A stretch of DNA of 64,000 bases from Ryuthela nishihirai (GCA_038380435.1 JAWZYU010000034.1:3020704-3084703), one strand, 5' to 3'; positions 1-11,200 are shown, counted from the stretch's first letter. Notes: generated by a model not told the origin, from the sequence alone. Numbers and translations: made by a program.

Positions 1-121
1 ACTGTTGGGAGACAGATGGTAGCCTCCCGTCAAGGCTATCCAGCGTGTTCTTTAACGTTGGATTGTTTTATCTCTGAGCGGTACATTTTTGCACACCATG
101 GGCTAAATGGCCATGTCATTT
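1..121 (-). repeat. SINE-A tail fragments joined in tandem
   Basis: Bases 1-57 match the middle of SINE-A on the minus strand. They then jump straight into the SINE tail (about 58-121), skipping the rest of the element. The jump uses the same TTTAACGTTGG-type junction that builds the 169-bp array at 20.87-21.71 kb. The window may therefore start inside the end of another such array. Confidence 0.7.
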
Positions 122-507
122 GGGTTGGGGTGTTTTACCTGTGAGCGGCACTTTTTTGCACACCATGGGCTAAATGGCCAGGTCACATGGACCCCGAAGG
201 CTCAGAGAAGGTTGGGGGAGGGGACCCACTGGAACAGCTGTTGGGAGACAGATGGTAGACTCCTGTCAAGGCCATCCAGCGTGTTCTTTAACGTGCACAG
301 GGTATGGTTCTCCCGCACACGGGGCCACGGCTTAACGTCCCATCCGACGGACGGCGGCCTTTCCAAGCCCATCGGTGTCCCCTACTGACCTTGGGCAGGG
401 CGGGGAATTTTGCGGAGATAAATCTCAAAGCTGACCCAGCTGGGACTCGAACCTGGGAACTACAGATTACGAGCCTGGCGCGCTACCGACTGAGCCACCC
501 CCGCCCC
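122..507 (-). mobile_element. SINE-A, full length
   Basis: This is a near-complete SINE-A of about 386 bp. On the minus strand it starts with a tRNA-like head at 507: an A-box-like TGGCTCAGTCGG and a perfect B box GGTTCGAGTCC. A roughly 300-bp body follows, and it ends near 122 with a short CAACCC-type tail. No target duplication is obvious, probably because it abuts another SINE fragment. Confidence 0.85.
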
Positions 508-566
508 ACACTGCTTAGTATCACAGTATAATCAGCATATAAGTAGATAATAGAGATCAGGAAAAT

Positions 567-1186
567 TCATGGTCCCAATATAGAGCCCTGAGGAGCTTCG
601 TAACGAACTTGTTTGACTTCCCTAGTGACGTTTCTAATTTTTGTTACGATAAATCTACCTTTTAAGTAATTTTGAATAAAGTAAAATAAATGTCCGCTAA
701 TTCCTATGTTATGCAGTTCATTACGTAAGATGTTATGGTCTAATGTGTCGAATGCCTTTTGGTAATCAAGGACTAAAGCTCCCACAACCTTCCCTTATTT
801 GCCCTTATTTAGGCTTGCATTGGTTTCATCAAAAAATGCTCCACTAAATTTAGTGTTCCTGTGTTTCTTTGAAAGCCGTATTGATATTTAGAAATAAGCT
901 GGTATTTTTCTAGGTAAGCCATAATCACATTAGCAATATGCCTTTCCGTTATTTTTTCAATTGCTGGCAATATAGAAATTGGTCTATAATTATCAAACTG
1001 CTTTTTCGATCCTGACTTGAAAATTGGTCTAATAATTGAAGTTTTAAGTTCAATGGGAATTATGTGGATATTATAAATTCCATTTAGCAATTTAGAAAAT
1101 CTGCTCTGAGAGGGTAAATCCAAAAGTTGGAGATCTGAGTATTTGATATTATCAATGCCAGGAGATTTTTTACAATTAAAACTCAT
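567..1186 (-). pseudogene. Reverse transcriptase remnant of CR1/L2-like LINE
   Basis: Two overlapping frames encode consecutive parts of a non-LTR reverse transcriptase. The first (1186-809) has KSPGIDNI, then IIRPIFKSGS and DNYRPISILP, the usual fingers and palm entry. The second (785-567) has LDYQKAFDTLDH (palm motif A, catalytic Asp) and APQGSILGP (motif B). The YADD region, thumb and C-terminus are missing: the copy is cut at about 545. A frameshift lies near 790-810. It would have copied LINE RNA at nicked chromosomal DNA. It is not functional here. Confidence 0.75.
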
Positions 1187-1236
1187 AACAATATTGTCTA
1201 CTTCTAAAGGTGTTATATTAGGATGTAAAATTGTTT

Positions 1237-1590
1237 GCGGGTAAGTGCAAATTTTTTTTTTTTGATTTGGAACATATAGGACAGAAAAGAATCCCAGAAG
1301 CTACTCCTAGCTTAATACAGGCCTTCTCATACAAGGACATGCCCTACTAAGACCGAAGTCACTGCTGACCACTGCCTTAGTTAGAGCTAACACAACACAC
1401 AAAGTTAGCCTTGCTGGAACAGTCGCTAGCTGCTTAACCACTATGCCAGTTAAGGCTAAAAGTAAATGTGTAAATGTAATATAATGAGTATATGTGTGAG
1501 GAGTAATGTGTGAGGAGATGTAATATGGAAGTTAAAAACATTAGACTGTTGACCATGCTTTTCCTGTAGCTTAGGCAGGACGTTTGAAAA
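1237..1590. other. Unidentified insertion within the LINE, possible tRNA-related SINE
   Basis: This segment separates the RT and linker pieces of the LINE and begins next to a T-rich run (about 1252-1264). Read on the minus strand, 1460-1425 contains TGGCATAGTGGTTAAGC, which resembles a tRNA A box. A convincing B box was not found. It could be a third SINE family or unrelated DNA. Confidence 0.25.
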
Positions 1591-1605
1591 ATAATTCGAT
1601 GGAAT

Positions 1606-1890
1606 TTAAGTGTTTAGTCTGTATAATTTTATCATCAACATGTGATTACGGCCAATGATTTCGTTAATCATCTTCCATGTTGAATTCATAGAATTATTGT
1701 ATTGGATAAGTTTGTTTGGGTAAAAGTTTTTCTTTGCGCCGTGAATCATATTTGTGACTTCATTTCTTAATGTTGCATTGGCTGTTCTATATTGGTCATT
1801 AGTTTGGTTGTTCTTAACATTTACCCATGCTTTTGCTCTTTGCTCGATTAAATCCTTCATTTCTGTTGTAATCCATTCTTTGTTACAACT
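1606..1890 (-). pseudogene. Endonuclease-RT linker of CR1/L2-like LINE
   Basis: An open stretch of about 84 codons encodes a Lys/Asn-rich segment with the pattern of the linker before non-LTR reverse transcriptases (KAWVNVKNNQTNDQYR, then KKNFYPNKLIQ and STWKMINEIIGR). The comparable segment of the LINE at 29.1 kb has the same layout. It is bounded on the right by the RTE insertion. Confidence 0.6.
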
Positions 1891-1916
1891 GTTATTTTTT
1901 ATCCCTTAATGGGAGT

Positions 1917-2213
1917 CATCATCATCATCATCCTCAAGCAGCCATGGGCTACGGAGGTCCAACCAGACAGTGCAATTTAGTTCTCCAAGCAAGTCTATCC
2001 TGAGCTACATCTACTGCATCTGGCCACTGCACACCAATTCTAACAAGGTCCTGTTTGACATTGTCTGCCCACCGCATCCTAGGTCTCCCCTTCTTTCTGA
2101 GGCCTTGAGGCACACTGTTCATAACCCTATTCGCCAATCTATAATTATTCATACGGGCAACATGGCCAAACCAACGGAGTCTCTCTCTGCACAATATATT
2201 ATACTGAATTTTT
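1917..2213 (-). mobile_element. 5'-truncated RTE-like LINE, 3' end
   Basis: This copy matches the 3' end of RTE-B (16980-17271). It encodes the typical C-terminus LRWFGHVARMNNYRLANRV ... GRPRMRWADNVKQDLVRIGV ... AQDRLAWRTKL, followed by the 3' terminus GTAGCCCATGGCTGCTTGAG and a short GAT microsatellite (1917-1932). 5' truncation is normal for LINE insertion. It sits inside the older CR1/L2-like LINE. Confidence 0.85.
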
Positions 2214-2764
2214 GAGCCTTGTTTAATTTCATTTAGTTTCCTTAGAAATGCATTATATATCTCAATTACACAATTTAAATGTCCTCTAATTGTGTTCCAG
2301 TCGATACTTTGCAATTCCATTTTAATTTTTTCCTCATTATAATTATAGGCAGGACTCTTTTACTGTCTATTGGGATTTTAATTAAGAGGAGAGACTGAAG
2401 ATTTGTTAGTTTAAATTTTGATGGCTTACTTTTATTTATATTAATATTAGCTGCTATTACAAAAAGATCACAAGTCCCATTTTCTGATTGGCTTCCGGCT
2501 GCTATCATGTAAAATAATATAAATTGACGAAGATTGAAATTTATTTTTAGTATGATTCTTATTGTTATTATTCGTTTCTGTGCTTGTGTCTTTGATATTT
2601 TGTCTAATATTGCTATAACAGGATAATGATCAGCAATATTTGTTTGGTAGACGAGTACTGTTAAGGGAAAATTTTTTTTTGTCATTAATGAGATCAATGC
2701 ATGTTCGTGTTAGAATATTGTTTCTATATTTTCTCTTGTAATGGTGTGTGTATATATATATATA

Positions 2765-3098
2765 CAGTGGACCCCCGATATAACGCGCATGTCGGGCGGG
2801 AAACAACACCCGCGTTATAAGGTGAACCGCGTTATACCGAGCGGCGCGGTAGCGACACAATAAATTTCACACTGTAAGCTTTTCTTTTACTCATCATGCA
2901 TACAATAATTAAACACTATTCAAAATACATGCAGGAACTCAATACATACACAATTACTCAATACGCAGTAACAATAAAATGCGATACTCACTAATGCCTC
3001 GCGGACCTGTATAAACGTGTTTGAACTTATCGCGAACATCGCCCGCGCTATAACCGAGTACGCGGTATAGCGAGCAGCACTATAACGAAGGTCCACTG
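2765..3098. mobile_element. Non-autonomous Tc1/mariner-superfamily MITE (pogo/Tigger-like ends)
   Basis: A 334-bp element is flanked by TA (2763-2764 and 3099-3100). The ends are inverted repeats: CAGTGGACCCCCGATATAAC on the left and the reverse complement of CAGTGGACCTTCGTTATAG on the right. Several GCGTTATA-like motifs recur inside. There is no transposase frame. TA duplication and CAGTGGAC ends are typical of pogo/Tigger-type MITEs. Confidence 0.8.
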
Positions 3099-3264
3099 TA
3101 TATCCAAAATAACTGCAGTTAGTATGTCTAGATATTCGTCTACATCTGATTTTCAGGGATTTTTGTAATCTATATTAATATCGCTAATCATAATGACATT
3201 TTTCAGGTTTTCATTTTTAGTGAACCAGATTTTTAAGTTATGATTGAATACATGACCATCTGTA

Positions 3265-3478
3265 CAGTCGCTCAAAAAAGTATCCGAACGCTATGGTTGA
3301 TTACAGAATTAAAAAAAATATATATGGCAACGATTTTTTTAAAAATTAGTGATGTGGCAACCTTCGTGTACTGTACACGAAGATTACCAGATCACTGATT
3401 TCTAAAAAAATCGTTATCAGATATTTTTTCTGAATTCTGTAGTCAACCATAGCGTTCGGATACTTTTTTGAGCGACTG
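3265..3478. mobile_element. Foldback MITE, simple form
   Basis: This 214-bp element is almost a perfect hairpin. Its arms run from CAGTCGCTCAAAAAAGTATC (3265) to the inverse at 3478, with the centre near 3372. It is flanked by TA (3263-3264 and 3479-3480). The same family occurs at 23376-23593 and 26156-26291, and as the ends of the composite elements at 49800 and 55922. Confidence 0.85.
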
Positions 3479-3733
3479 TACTAGGCGAGCGATATAAAGC
3501 TATGATATGTAAGTAGTAGTAATTTGAGTCATTGATACATACGTATATCATTCTGTTGATGGAATATTATCCTGTAATATTTTATATTTAAATTTGCTTC
3601 TGTAAAAGATTAACATACCACGTTCAGTAGTTAAGTCATTATCTACATAAATATTGGTGAAATTAGCACTCTATAAAAATCATATTCTATATGGTTAACT
3701 TTAATTTCAGAAATAATAAATAATAAAAAAATA

Positions 3734-3929
3734 AATACCCCCTCAAGCAGCTGCTTGCCACAGCGGTCAGACAGGAGCCTGTCAGTTTGTATGCCACAGT
3801 AGAAGATCTGAGAGGATGGCAGGACCTCAGCAGAAAACAACACGAACATCCATGCCTTACCCGGGGCTCGAACCCAGGTCCCGTAGATCAGTAGCCAAGC
3901 GCGCTAACCACTCGGCCATGGGACGGCTC
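3734..3929 (-). mobile_element. SINE-B, full length
   Basis: This tRNA-derived element of about 195 bp reads on the minus strand. The head has an A-box-like TGGCCGAGTGGTTAGCG and a B box GGTTCGAGCCC. The body carries CTGACAGGCTCCTGTCTGACC and GCAGCTGCTTGAGGGGGTA, and the end is a T-rich TATTTATTTTTT tail. The A box resembles Leu/Ser-type tRNAs. TTCAGAA beside both ends may be a short target duplication. It sits in the endonuclease of the older LINE. Confidence 0.8.
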
Positions 3930-4800
3930 TTCAGAATGACATCATCAATATAATGCATAAAATCATATAAAATAACAATAAATTGGTCCCAGTATCTTTT
4001 TAGACTACAAATATTAATACCAAAAATACTAATTTTTTTCTAAACTTATCATTGAGCCAACTACCCAAGTATGTTTTAGTAAAACAGTTAGATTCTAATA
4101 CGTTGTACAGTTCAGAGTTGCTACAGTCCATAACGAGAAATAAAAATCAGACTTCTGTAATATGCAGGTTAAAGTGTTTGAGATTAGTGCTCTTAATCTG
4201 TCCTTAATATTTAATTTTTGTTTTGTAACTTTTGAAATTCTTCGTTTTAGTTTTACCTATTTAGAACAAAAAAAATCCAAATGAAATTTCGGAATAATTT
4301 TTAATTGGGAATATCTTGGATTGAGGGACTCTTTTACCTGATACGGTGTCATCATCATCAAGCAGCCATATGCTACGGAGGTCCATCCAGATTATACAAT
4401 TTAGTTCTCCAAACACATCGCTCCTGAACTGAACCTGCTGTATTTTACCACTGTACACCAATTCTAACAAGACCCTGTTCGACATTGTGTTCATAACCCT
4501 ACTTAATATTACACTATCGACATTCATAGCCCTACTTACTAATGGCTATTCATAAAGACAACATGGCCAAACCATCGGAGTCTCTCTCTGCAATATATGC
4601 TGCTTAAAGGAGGTTGCTGATTACTTTGCCTAACCTCATCATTACTTAAAAGATTGACCTACTAATGCCCAAGATACTGCGTAAGCATCTAGAATCAAAA
4701 GTATCCATTTTCCTGTCACCTTGTTTATAAAGGGACCAAGTTTCATTACCATAACTAGCTACATGAAGGACCAAACTATTAAACAGTCTAATTTTATTCT

Positions 4801-5926
4801 TTAATAAAAAGTGCCAGCAGCAATCCCAATTCGTATGTTAATCTCATGCCGCACATCACCATTATCTGTTACATAGCTCCCAAGATAATTAAACTGAGAC
4901 ACCCGCTCAAGACTGCAACCATTCAGATTAACTGAATCACAGCCTGCCTGACCAATTTTCATCACTTTAGTTTTCTCTCTGTTTATAACCAAACTTACTC
5001 TGCTACCAGTCTCATCAACAGCTCGAATAAAAGAGTTCATCTCATCAACATCATTTGCCAAAAGGGCTAAATCATCAGCATAATCTAAATCAGAAATTTT
5101 CATATCTCCAGTCCATTTAAGGCCAAAATCTTTCAGTTGCAATGAATTTCGCATAACATAATAAATAACCAAACTAAAGAGAAAAGGAGACAAAATGCAC
5201 CCTTGTCGGACACCAGAAGTAATGCTAAACCAATTGCTACAAGCCTTACCAACTCTCACACACGACTCAGTGTTATTACAGAGAGCTTTCATTATGTTAA
5301 CTAACTTGTCTGGTATACCATGTGATTTCACAATCAACCACGAATTATGACGATCAACAGAATCGAAAGCCTTTTTGAAATCAACAAAGCTAGCAACCAA
5401 AGGTTTCTGAAACTCTAAACATTTCTCAAGAATCTGCCTAAGTGAAAATATCTGATCCACACATCCCCTACCACTTCTGAATCCACATTGCTCATCACGC
5501 AATTGCCCATAAACCAGATTCTTAATTCTATTAAGCACAATCATGGAAAGAACTTTACCTGGAACAGAGAGTAGGCTGATACCCCTATAGTCATCACAAG
5601 AACTGCGATCACCTTTTTTGAAAATAGGGATAATAATAGCTCTGGTAAAATCATTAGGAACCATGCCTTTATTATAAATGATATTCAAAATTTCAGTCAA
5701 TCCAAGTGGTAACCAAAATATTCCCAGCTCTAAGCATTTCTGTAGTAATTTCATCAACCCCTGGGGATTTATGAAGTTTCAGTTTATATATAGCGAAAAT
5801 AACCTCAGATTGTGTTATAGGGCTAACATTAAAGCCACCAATGCATCTATCATAATTACAAACAATAGGAGTAGAACTAACCACATTGTTTAGAACATCA
5901 CTGAAATGCTCAGCCCACCTAGCCAT
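4801..5926 (-). pseudogene. RTE-A reverse transcriptase
   Basis: A 318-codon open frame (5757-4801) joins, after a frameshift near 5695-5757, to an upstream frame (5926-5693). Motifs in order: SPGVDEITTEMLRAG, then FTRAIIIPIFKKGDRSSCDD and YRGISLLSVPGKVLS, QCGFRSGRGCVDQIFSLRQI, VDFKKAFDSVDR (motif A), GVRQGCILSPFLFSLVI (motif B) and LDYADDLALLAND (catalytic YADD intact). INREKTKVM and FNYLGSYVTDNGDVRHEI follow. The C-terminal part toward 4560 is frame-broken. This domain would reverse transcribe the LINE RNA at the target site. The family is the RTE-like group common in arthropods. Confidence 0.85.
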
Positions 5927-5944
5927 GACAGAATACTCCCCTTC

Positions 5945-6661
5945 CAGTGGCGGTTCGTAGCTAAAATTAGTGGGGGTGCTGCTCCAGAAAATTTTTACCT
6001 TTGTTTTGAAATAGTGTAAAAGGAAACAAACATGTATAAAAAGAAAATTTATTCAGAAACTTGATAAAATCCTAAAAGAACAAAATGAAACATTTTTTGC
6101 TTACTTTAACCTAAAATGTTACAGTTCAAGCTTAATCTATTCATTTAAAAATGAATGGCCATGGTTAAAGGTTATGGTTAAAGTTTTCTGTTAAATAAAA
6201 GAACCGAAAAAAAAATGAATCAAATAGAATAGCTGGAACAGGATAATAATCTAATTCTACACTTTATCGCATTCAAGACTATGGTACATGGTTTTTAAGC
6301 ACAACACACGCGGAGTAAAAAAAAAACTACCTTCAACCAGCACACCAGCGTCGGCACTGCGGGAACGACAGTGCTCTCTCTCCCTTGCAGCCTCGCGTGT
6401 AGCTTCCTATGTGCGCATGCGCACAGCTGTCAAACACCTCGCCGCTAGTACTGTGAAGCGCACAGTTCCATACAAAGATTTTTGTATCTTTTTCATAAAC
6501 TGGGGGATGGCTACTGACATTAAGCTTAAGGATTATATATTGTACAAGTATAAAGAAAGAATTAAAGAAAAAAGGACTCATTATATTAAATGTTATCGAT
6601 AATATCAAGTTGAAATTGGGGGTGCTGCAGTTTCACAGTGCCTATACGCGAGCCGCCACTT
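5945..6661. mobile_element. Non-autonomous hAT element with 8-bp target duplication
   Basis: This 717-bp insertion starts CAGTGGCGGTTCG and ends with the inverse of AAGTGGCGGCTCG. It is flanked by exact 8-bp copies TCCCCTTC (5937-5944 and 6662-6669). RTE-B has a related single copy of the site without the insert (about 15966-15975), which confirms it as an insertion. The 8-bp duplication and CAGTGGCGG ends are hallmarks of hAT. Open frames inside are short and unrecognised. Confidence 0.88.
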
Positions 6662-8013
6662 TCCCCTTCTATAACTTTATCTTGTTTATCCTTCAATCCC
6701 AGTACACCTTTCCGTTTTCTACCACATAAAACATTGACTATCTGGTACAGCTCTCTGCTGCTGTGCTGTTTAACTGCTTCCTCGGCTTTGTCAGCCAAAC
6801 CATCAAGCCAAAGATTCTTATCAGCAGCTAACTGATCTTTTACACGTTTATTAAGTTCTCTGTAATGCTTTCTATTAGGACTAGTAGGGTACTGATTAAC
6901 GACATTCCTGCAGTTCCGTCTTTCCGAAATAAGCTCAAGTGCCTTATCACTCAAATAATTCTGTCTCCTCTGCTCCTTTTTCCTAAAAGAGTACTGTTAT
7001 TTTCCGAAAAAGCCTGTTTAAAATGGTCCCATTCATCCTCAACTTCAGTGGTAAGCAAACAATGACTGTCATTATGACTAAGTAACCTATCATGGTAAGC
7101 TTTAACTATAACTAGGTCTTTCAGAGCTTCAGTGTTAAAGGTAAATTTTTTAACCCTAGTACAACACTTTTTAAGTTTAAGTTGCAAGACACTTTTAACA
7201 AGGTAATGGTCAGATCCAATTTCAGCTCCCCTATATGCCCTGGTATTCCTAACAGAACTAGCCCATTTGCTGTTAATTAATATATAATCAATCATATTCT
7301 TATGCCGCCCATTAGGTGAAACCCATGTGTACTTATGGATGTCGCGGTGTTTGTAATATGTGTTAGTTATTCTAAATCCATTAAGTTTACTTACCTGTAG
7401 GAGACGCCCATTGCCATTGCAGCTACCAATACCAAAAGGGCCTATTACTCCTCCCCATAGGTCAGAGACAGTACCAACTTTGGCATTGAAGTCACCTAGA
7501 ACAAGGGTAATATCTCCTTTCTTGACAGAATTCTAAATATCCTGAAGTTGTCCGTAAAACCTATCCTTCTCATCGGCATCCTCAGTGGGGACATAACAGC
7601 AGATAACATTCAAGTCTTTAACGCTTGTCTGAAATTTTGCTCTAAGAAACCTTTCATTAATGCACTCATATCCTAGAAGAGCATCACTAGCGTGTCTGCT
7701 GAGAAGCAGACCCACGCCTTGGTGATGCTTATTATAGTCTCTCCCTGAAAAGAGAAATTTAAGATTATTTTTAAGAATCTGACCTTTATCTGTCCATCTG
7801 GTCTCTTGCAAGCCGAAAATATCTAAATTATAATGGTGGAAGTCTTATGTGAGGACATCAAGAGAAAAATCTCTGTGCAGAGTCCTCACATTCCAACCAC
7901 CTATGGAGAGAAAATGGTTAGTGGGATGTTTAAAGAAACTATGTTTATTGAGAGAGGGAATGCCGACAATATCAAACAGTCCCCTAATCGCAGACATGGG
8001 GCGAAGACCCTTT
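6662..8013 (-). pseudogene. RTE-A endonuclease and linker
   Basis: Minus-strand pieces in order: LQETRWTDKGQILKNN at about 7815 (catalytic Glu), HHQGVGLLLSRHASDALL, a GDFNAKVG-like stretch near 7500-7470, MIDYILINSKWASS at 7295 and GSDHYLV near 7220 (catalytic Asp-His). A basic linker with YRELNKRVKDQLAADKNLWL and LYQIVNVLCGRKRKGVLGLK follows to 6662. Frameshifts lie near 7530, 7300 and 6950. The domain belongs to the apurinic-endonuclease fold that nicks target DNA. Compared with RTE-B, no large deletion is seen here. Confidence 0.8.
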
Positions 8014-8026
8014 CCCCCACCACTGA
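8014..8026. repeat. Target-site duplication, 3' side of the I-like LINE
   Basis: These 13 bases are repeated at 13946-13958 with a single mismatch (A versus C at the sixth base). They mark the insertion of the I-like LINE into RTE-A. Confidence 0.75.
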
Positions 8027-8274
8027 TTGGTTGGTTGTTTGGGGTTTATTGGCGCAACAGCAACTAGGGCTATATTGCGCCAAACAAACGATAAAAAGGG
8101 ATAAAAGTCGCATAACCCACAACCAAAATTGAAATGAACACAAACAAAACGGCACAAAACGACAAGTAAAAAGACTAAAAAGTAACAACAAGTGTAGAAG
8201 TTAACAATAAAAATGGGTGTATAGGACCTATTTAAAACCACAAACAAGAGTAAAACCAGGAAACAGGGTAAAAA
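8027..8274 (-). other. 3' UTR of I-like LINE with terminal hairpin and CAACC tail
   Basis: After the ORF2 stop the minus strand holds about 250 bases without coding. Near its end, 8049-8083 forms a hairpin: TTGGCGCAA pairs with TTGCGCCAA (perfect 9-bp stem, 17-base loop). The element ends AAACAACCAACCAA. A related fragment at 49240-49690 also has a hairpin at this place. Such 3' structures are often recognised by the LINE reverse transcriptase; that role is inferred here. Confidence 0.7.
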
Positions 8275-11200
8275 TCAAATACGTGTAAAATAACCAGTAA
8301 AACGTAAAAAGTCGAAAACAGGAGTTAAAAACGATTCATCAGATAAAAGATGGCTGAGTGTAAGAGGCTCAGCCATAAAATTGTGGAAGGTAAAATACAT
8401 TTTCCGTTCAAGATTAAAAGCGAGACAATGAATTAAAATATGTTTAACAGTTAAAATGGTGTCACAAAACTCGCACTTAGGTACTGCGTCCGCCTTAAGT
8501 AGAAAAGAGTGAGTTAAAAACGAGTGACCTAAGCGGAGCCGAGCAAGGACAACTTCCTCCTTACGATTCCTGCGAAAACAAGACTGCCACGGTTTGACAA
8601 TGGGCTTGATCTCAAAGAGCTTGTTGGTAAGCTGTTCAGACCAAGATCTCTGCCACTGTTCCCGGAGCTCGATGGTGAAACGCTGCCGGAAATCCACATA
8701 TGGAACCGGCAACGGAGAGTCGGACAGGGGCGTGGCTGACCTGGCAGCAGAATCTGCCAAATCATTGCCCCTGATTCCGACATGACCGGGCACCCAACAG
8801 AAGAGAATCGTGGTGGTGGCTGCCAGACGATGCAGCTGCTGGCGGATCTTGGAGAGAACAGGGTGAGGCCGATGCCTCACCGAGATCAAAGCCTGTAGCG
8901 AGCTAAGCGAGTCGGTGTAAAGCACACACCGACGATGATGCTTAGCTGCTATATGGTCCAAGGCAATGCTGATAGCATGCAACTCAGCAGTGAAGATGGA
9001 ACACTGCTGTGGGATCTGGTCTGCAATGATTACATCACAGCAGACCATGGCTGATCCCACTGAAGTGCCGGACTTCGAGCCATCTGTGAAGACAGGCAAG
9101 AAGTCCGGGTGCGCAGCACGATGGCTGGCAAAGAGTTGCCGGTACACACAGTCGGGTGTAAAGGCCTTCCCCGTCCTGCACAGGGAAAAATCGCAGGAAG
9201 GGGAAACAGCGAGCCAAGGTGGAAGTGGCTCAGCTGTCGACTGTGCGATGCTATCGAGACTGGTGTTGATGTCTCTGAGGTAGCCTCGGACACCCAAACC
9301 GAAAGGACGAATGGCAGTCGGCCGATTCTGGTATAACATTTCCCACCTGGGACTGAAAACGCAGTCCCAAGTGGGATGGCCTGGCAGGGATCGCAATTTT
9401 GACGCATACTGCAGGGACAACTGCTGACGGCGAATAGATAAAGATGGTTCATCGGTCTCAACGTAGAGACTCTGGACCGGCGAAGTGCGGAAGGCCCCCG
9501 TGCACACACGGAGGGCCTGATGATGGAGTGGGTCCAGCACCTTCACCACCGAATCCCGGGCGGAGTCATACACCTGGGATCTGTAGTCCAGTTTCGACCG
9601 GACAAGTGCACGGTAAAGGCGGAGCAAAGAACATCGGTCCGCCCCCCAAGATAGGGAGGAGAGGACCTTGATGATGTTCAATGCCCGCGTGCACTTGGAC
9701 CTGAGATGTCGGATATGTGATAAAAAGGTCAATTTCCGGTCGAAGATGAGACCGAGAAACTTGGTCTCCGCCACAACTGGAATGATGGTACCCCCGAGAC
9801 GCAGCTCGGGGTCCAGATGAAGATTACGCTTGCGGCAAAAGTGCACACAAGCGGTCTTCTGTGGGGAGAACCGGAACCCATTGGCCGTCGCCCAAACCGA
9901 GAGATTGTTCAGGGCAGTTTGCAGTTGTCGTTCAATGACCCTCATGCTGGACGATGAGCAAAAGATGCTAAAGTCGTCAACATAGAGGGCATTGCCTACA
10001 GTCGGAGGAAGTTGCCGTGTAATGGAATTTATCTTGACAGCGAAAAGCGTAACACTCAGGACGCAGCCTTGAGGCACCCCCTGTTCTTGGGGGAAAGGCC
10101 GCGACAGAGTGTTGCCGACACGAACTCGAAAAATACGAGAAGATAAAAAGTTTGCAATGAAGATCGGCATGTGACCTCGCAAGCCGAAGCTGTGAAGGTC
10201 ACGAAGAATGCCGAATCTCCATGCCGTGTCGTACGCTTTTTCGATGTCGAAGAAAACTGACACCAGGTGCTCTCGTCGTAAAAAGGAATTCCTGATCGCC
10301 GATTCGAGGCGGATCAGGTGGTCTAAAGTAGACCGGTGCCTGCGAAAGCCACACTGGGTGTTGGAAAGAAGGCCGTGATGTTCCAAATACCAGGCCAGCC
10401 TGGTATTTACCATCCTTTCCAACACCTTGCAGACGCAGCTCGTCAACGCAATTGGACGATAATTGGAAGGAATCTTGGGATCTTTGCCTGGCTTAGGGAA
10501 GGCCAAGACGATGGCCTCCCGCCAGGAGTCCGGAAACTGCTCCTCGATGAAAATGCGGTTGAAGATTCGGAGCAGTCGATCCTTACTCGATGGTGAGAGA
10601 TGTTGGAGCATGGCATAATGGACATTGTCTGGCCCCACAGCAGATGCACGAGAAGTGTGCAGAGCACGGCGAAGCTCCTCCGCTGTGAATGGCCTGTTGT
10701 AAGACTCCAGGCCATTCGAATGGAAGGACAGCGGAGAGCGTTCGGCCCTGCTCTTCTGGGCCAGAAACTCGGGGGAGTAGGAGGACAGGGAAGAGATGGT
10801 GGAGAATGACTCCCCCAGAATGTCGGCAATTGCTCGAGGCTCAGCAATTGCCTGTCCATTGAGCTCCAGGATCGATAATGAGTGGGACGTGTATTTCCCA
10901 CCCATCTTCCGGACCTTATCCCACACGACCTTAGAACTGGTCGTGCGGGTGATAGAAGAAGTATATTTCATCCAAGATTCCTTCTGGCTCTGGCGCCGGA
11001 CGAAACGGGCTTTCGCCCTGGCGCGTTTGAATGCTTCGAGGTTGGGGGACGTCGGATATCTCCGAAACACCCCCCAAGCCTTGTTCTGAGCCTTACGAGC
11101 TGCGGTGCAGTCGGGATTCCACCACGGTTTTGGGAACCGTGGAAACCGAGTCGAGGTCTGAGGAATAGTAGAGGCAGCTGCATGGACGATGCAGTCCGTC

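Larger units (their letters stand above)
2216..4260 (-). pseudogene. Apurinic-like endonuclease remnants of CR1/L2-like LINE
   Basis: Interrupted minus-strand pieces fit the endonuclease domain of the LINE. Near 4040-3935 is a translated stretch ending in YWDQFIVILYDFMHYIDDVI. It continues across SINE-B as LISEIKVN (about 3720), the usual position of the catalytic Glu. Near 3230-3140 is VIMISDINIDY, in place of the GDFN motif. Near 2700-2610 is CIDLI ... TNIADHYPV, in place of SDH. All are broken by stops and by three insertions. The piecing together is by eye. Confidence 0.55.
545..4300 (-). mobile_element. Decayed CR1/L2-like LINE with nested insertions
   Basis: Pieces of one non-LTR retrotransposon lie in order on the minus strand. 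Endonuclease remains are at about 4260-2216, a linker at 1890-1606 and reverse transcriptase at 1186-567. Later elements interrupt it: SINE-B (3734-3929), a foldback MITE (3265-3478), a TA-flanked MITE (2765-3098), an RTE 3' end (1917-2213) and an unknown insert (about 1237-1590). Frameshifts and stops are many. The RT motifs resemble the CR1/L2 group; the exact clade is not resolved. Confidence 0.7.

Noticed and set aside
6288..6608. 104- and 91-codon frames inside the hAT element
   Set aside because: They overlap on opposite strands, lack transposase motifs (no BED finger, no hAT dimerisation motif) and look like chance.
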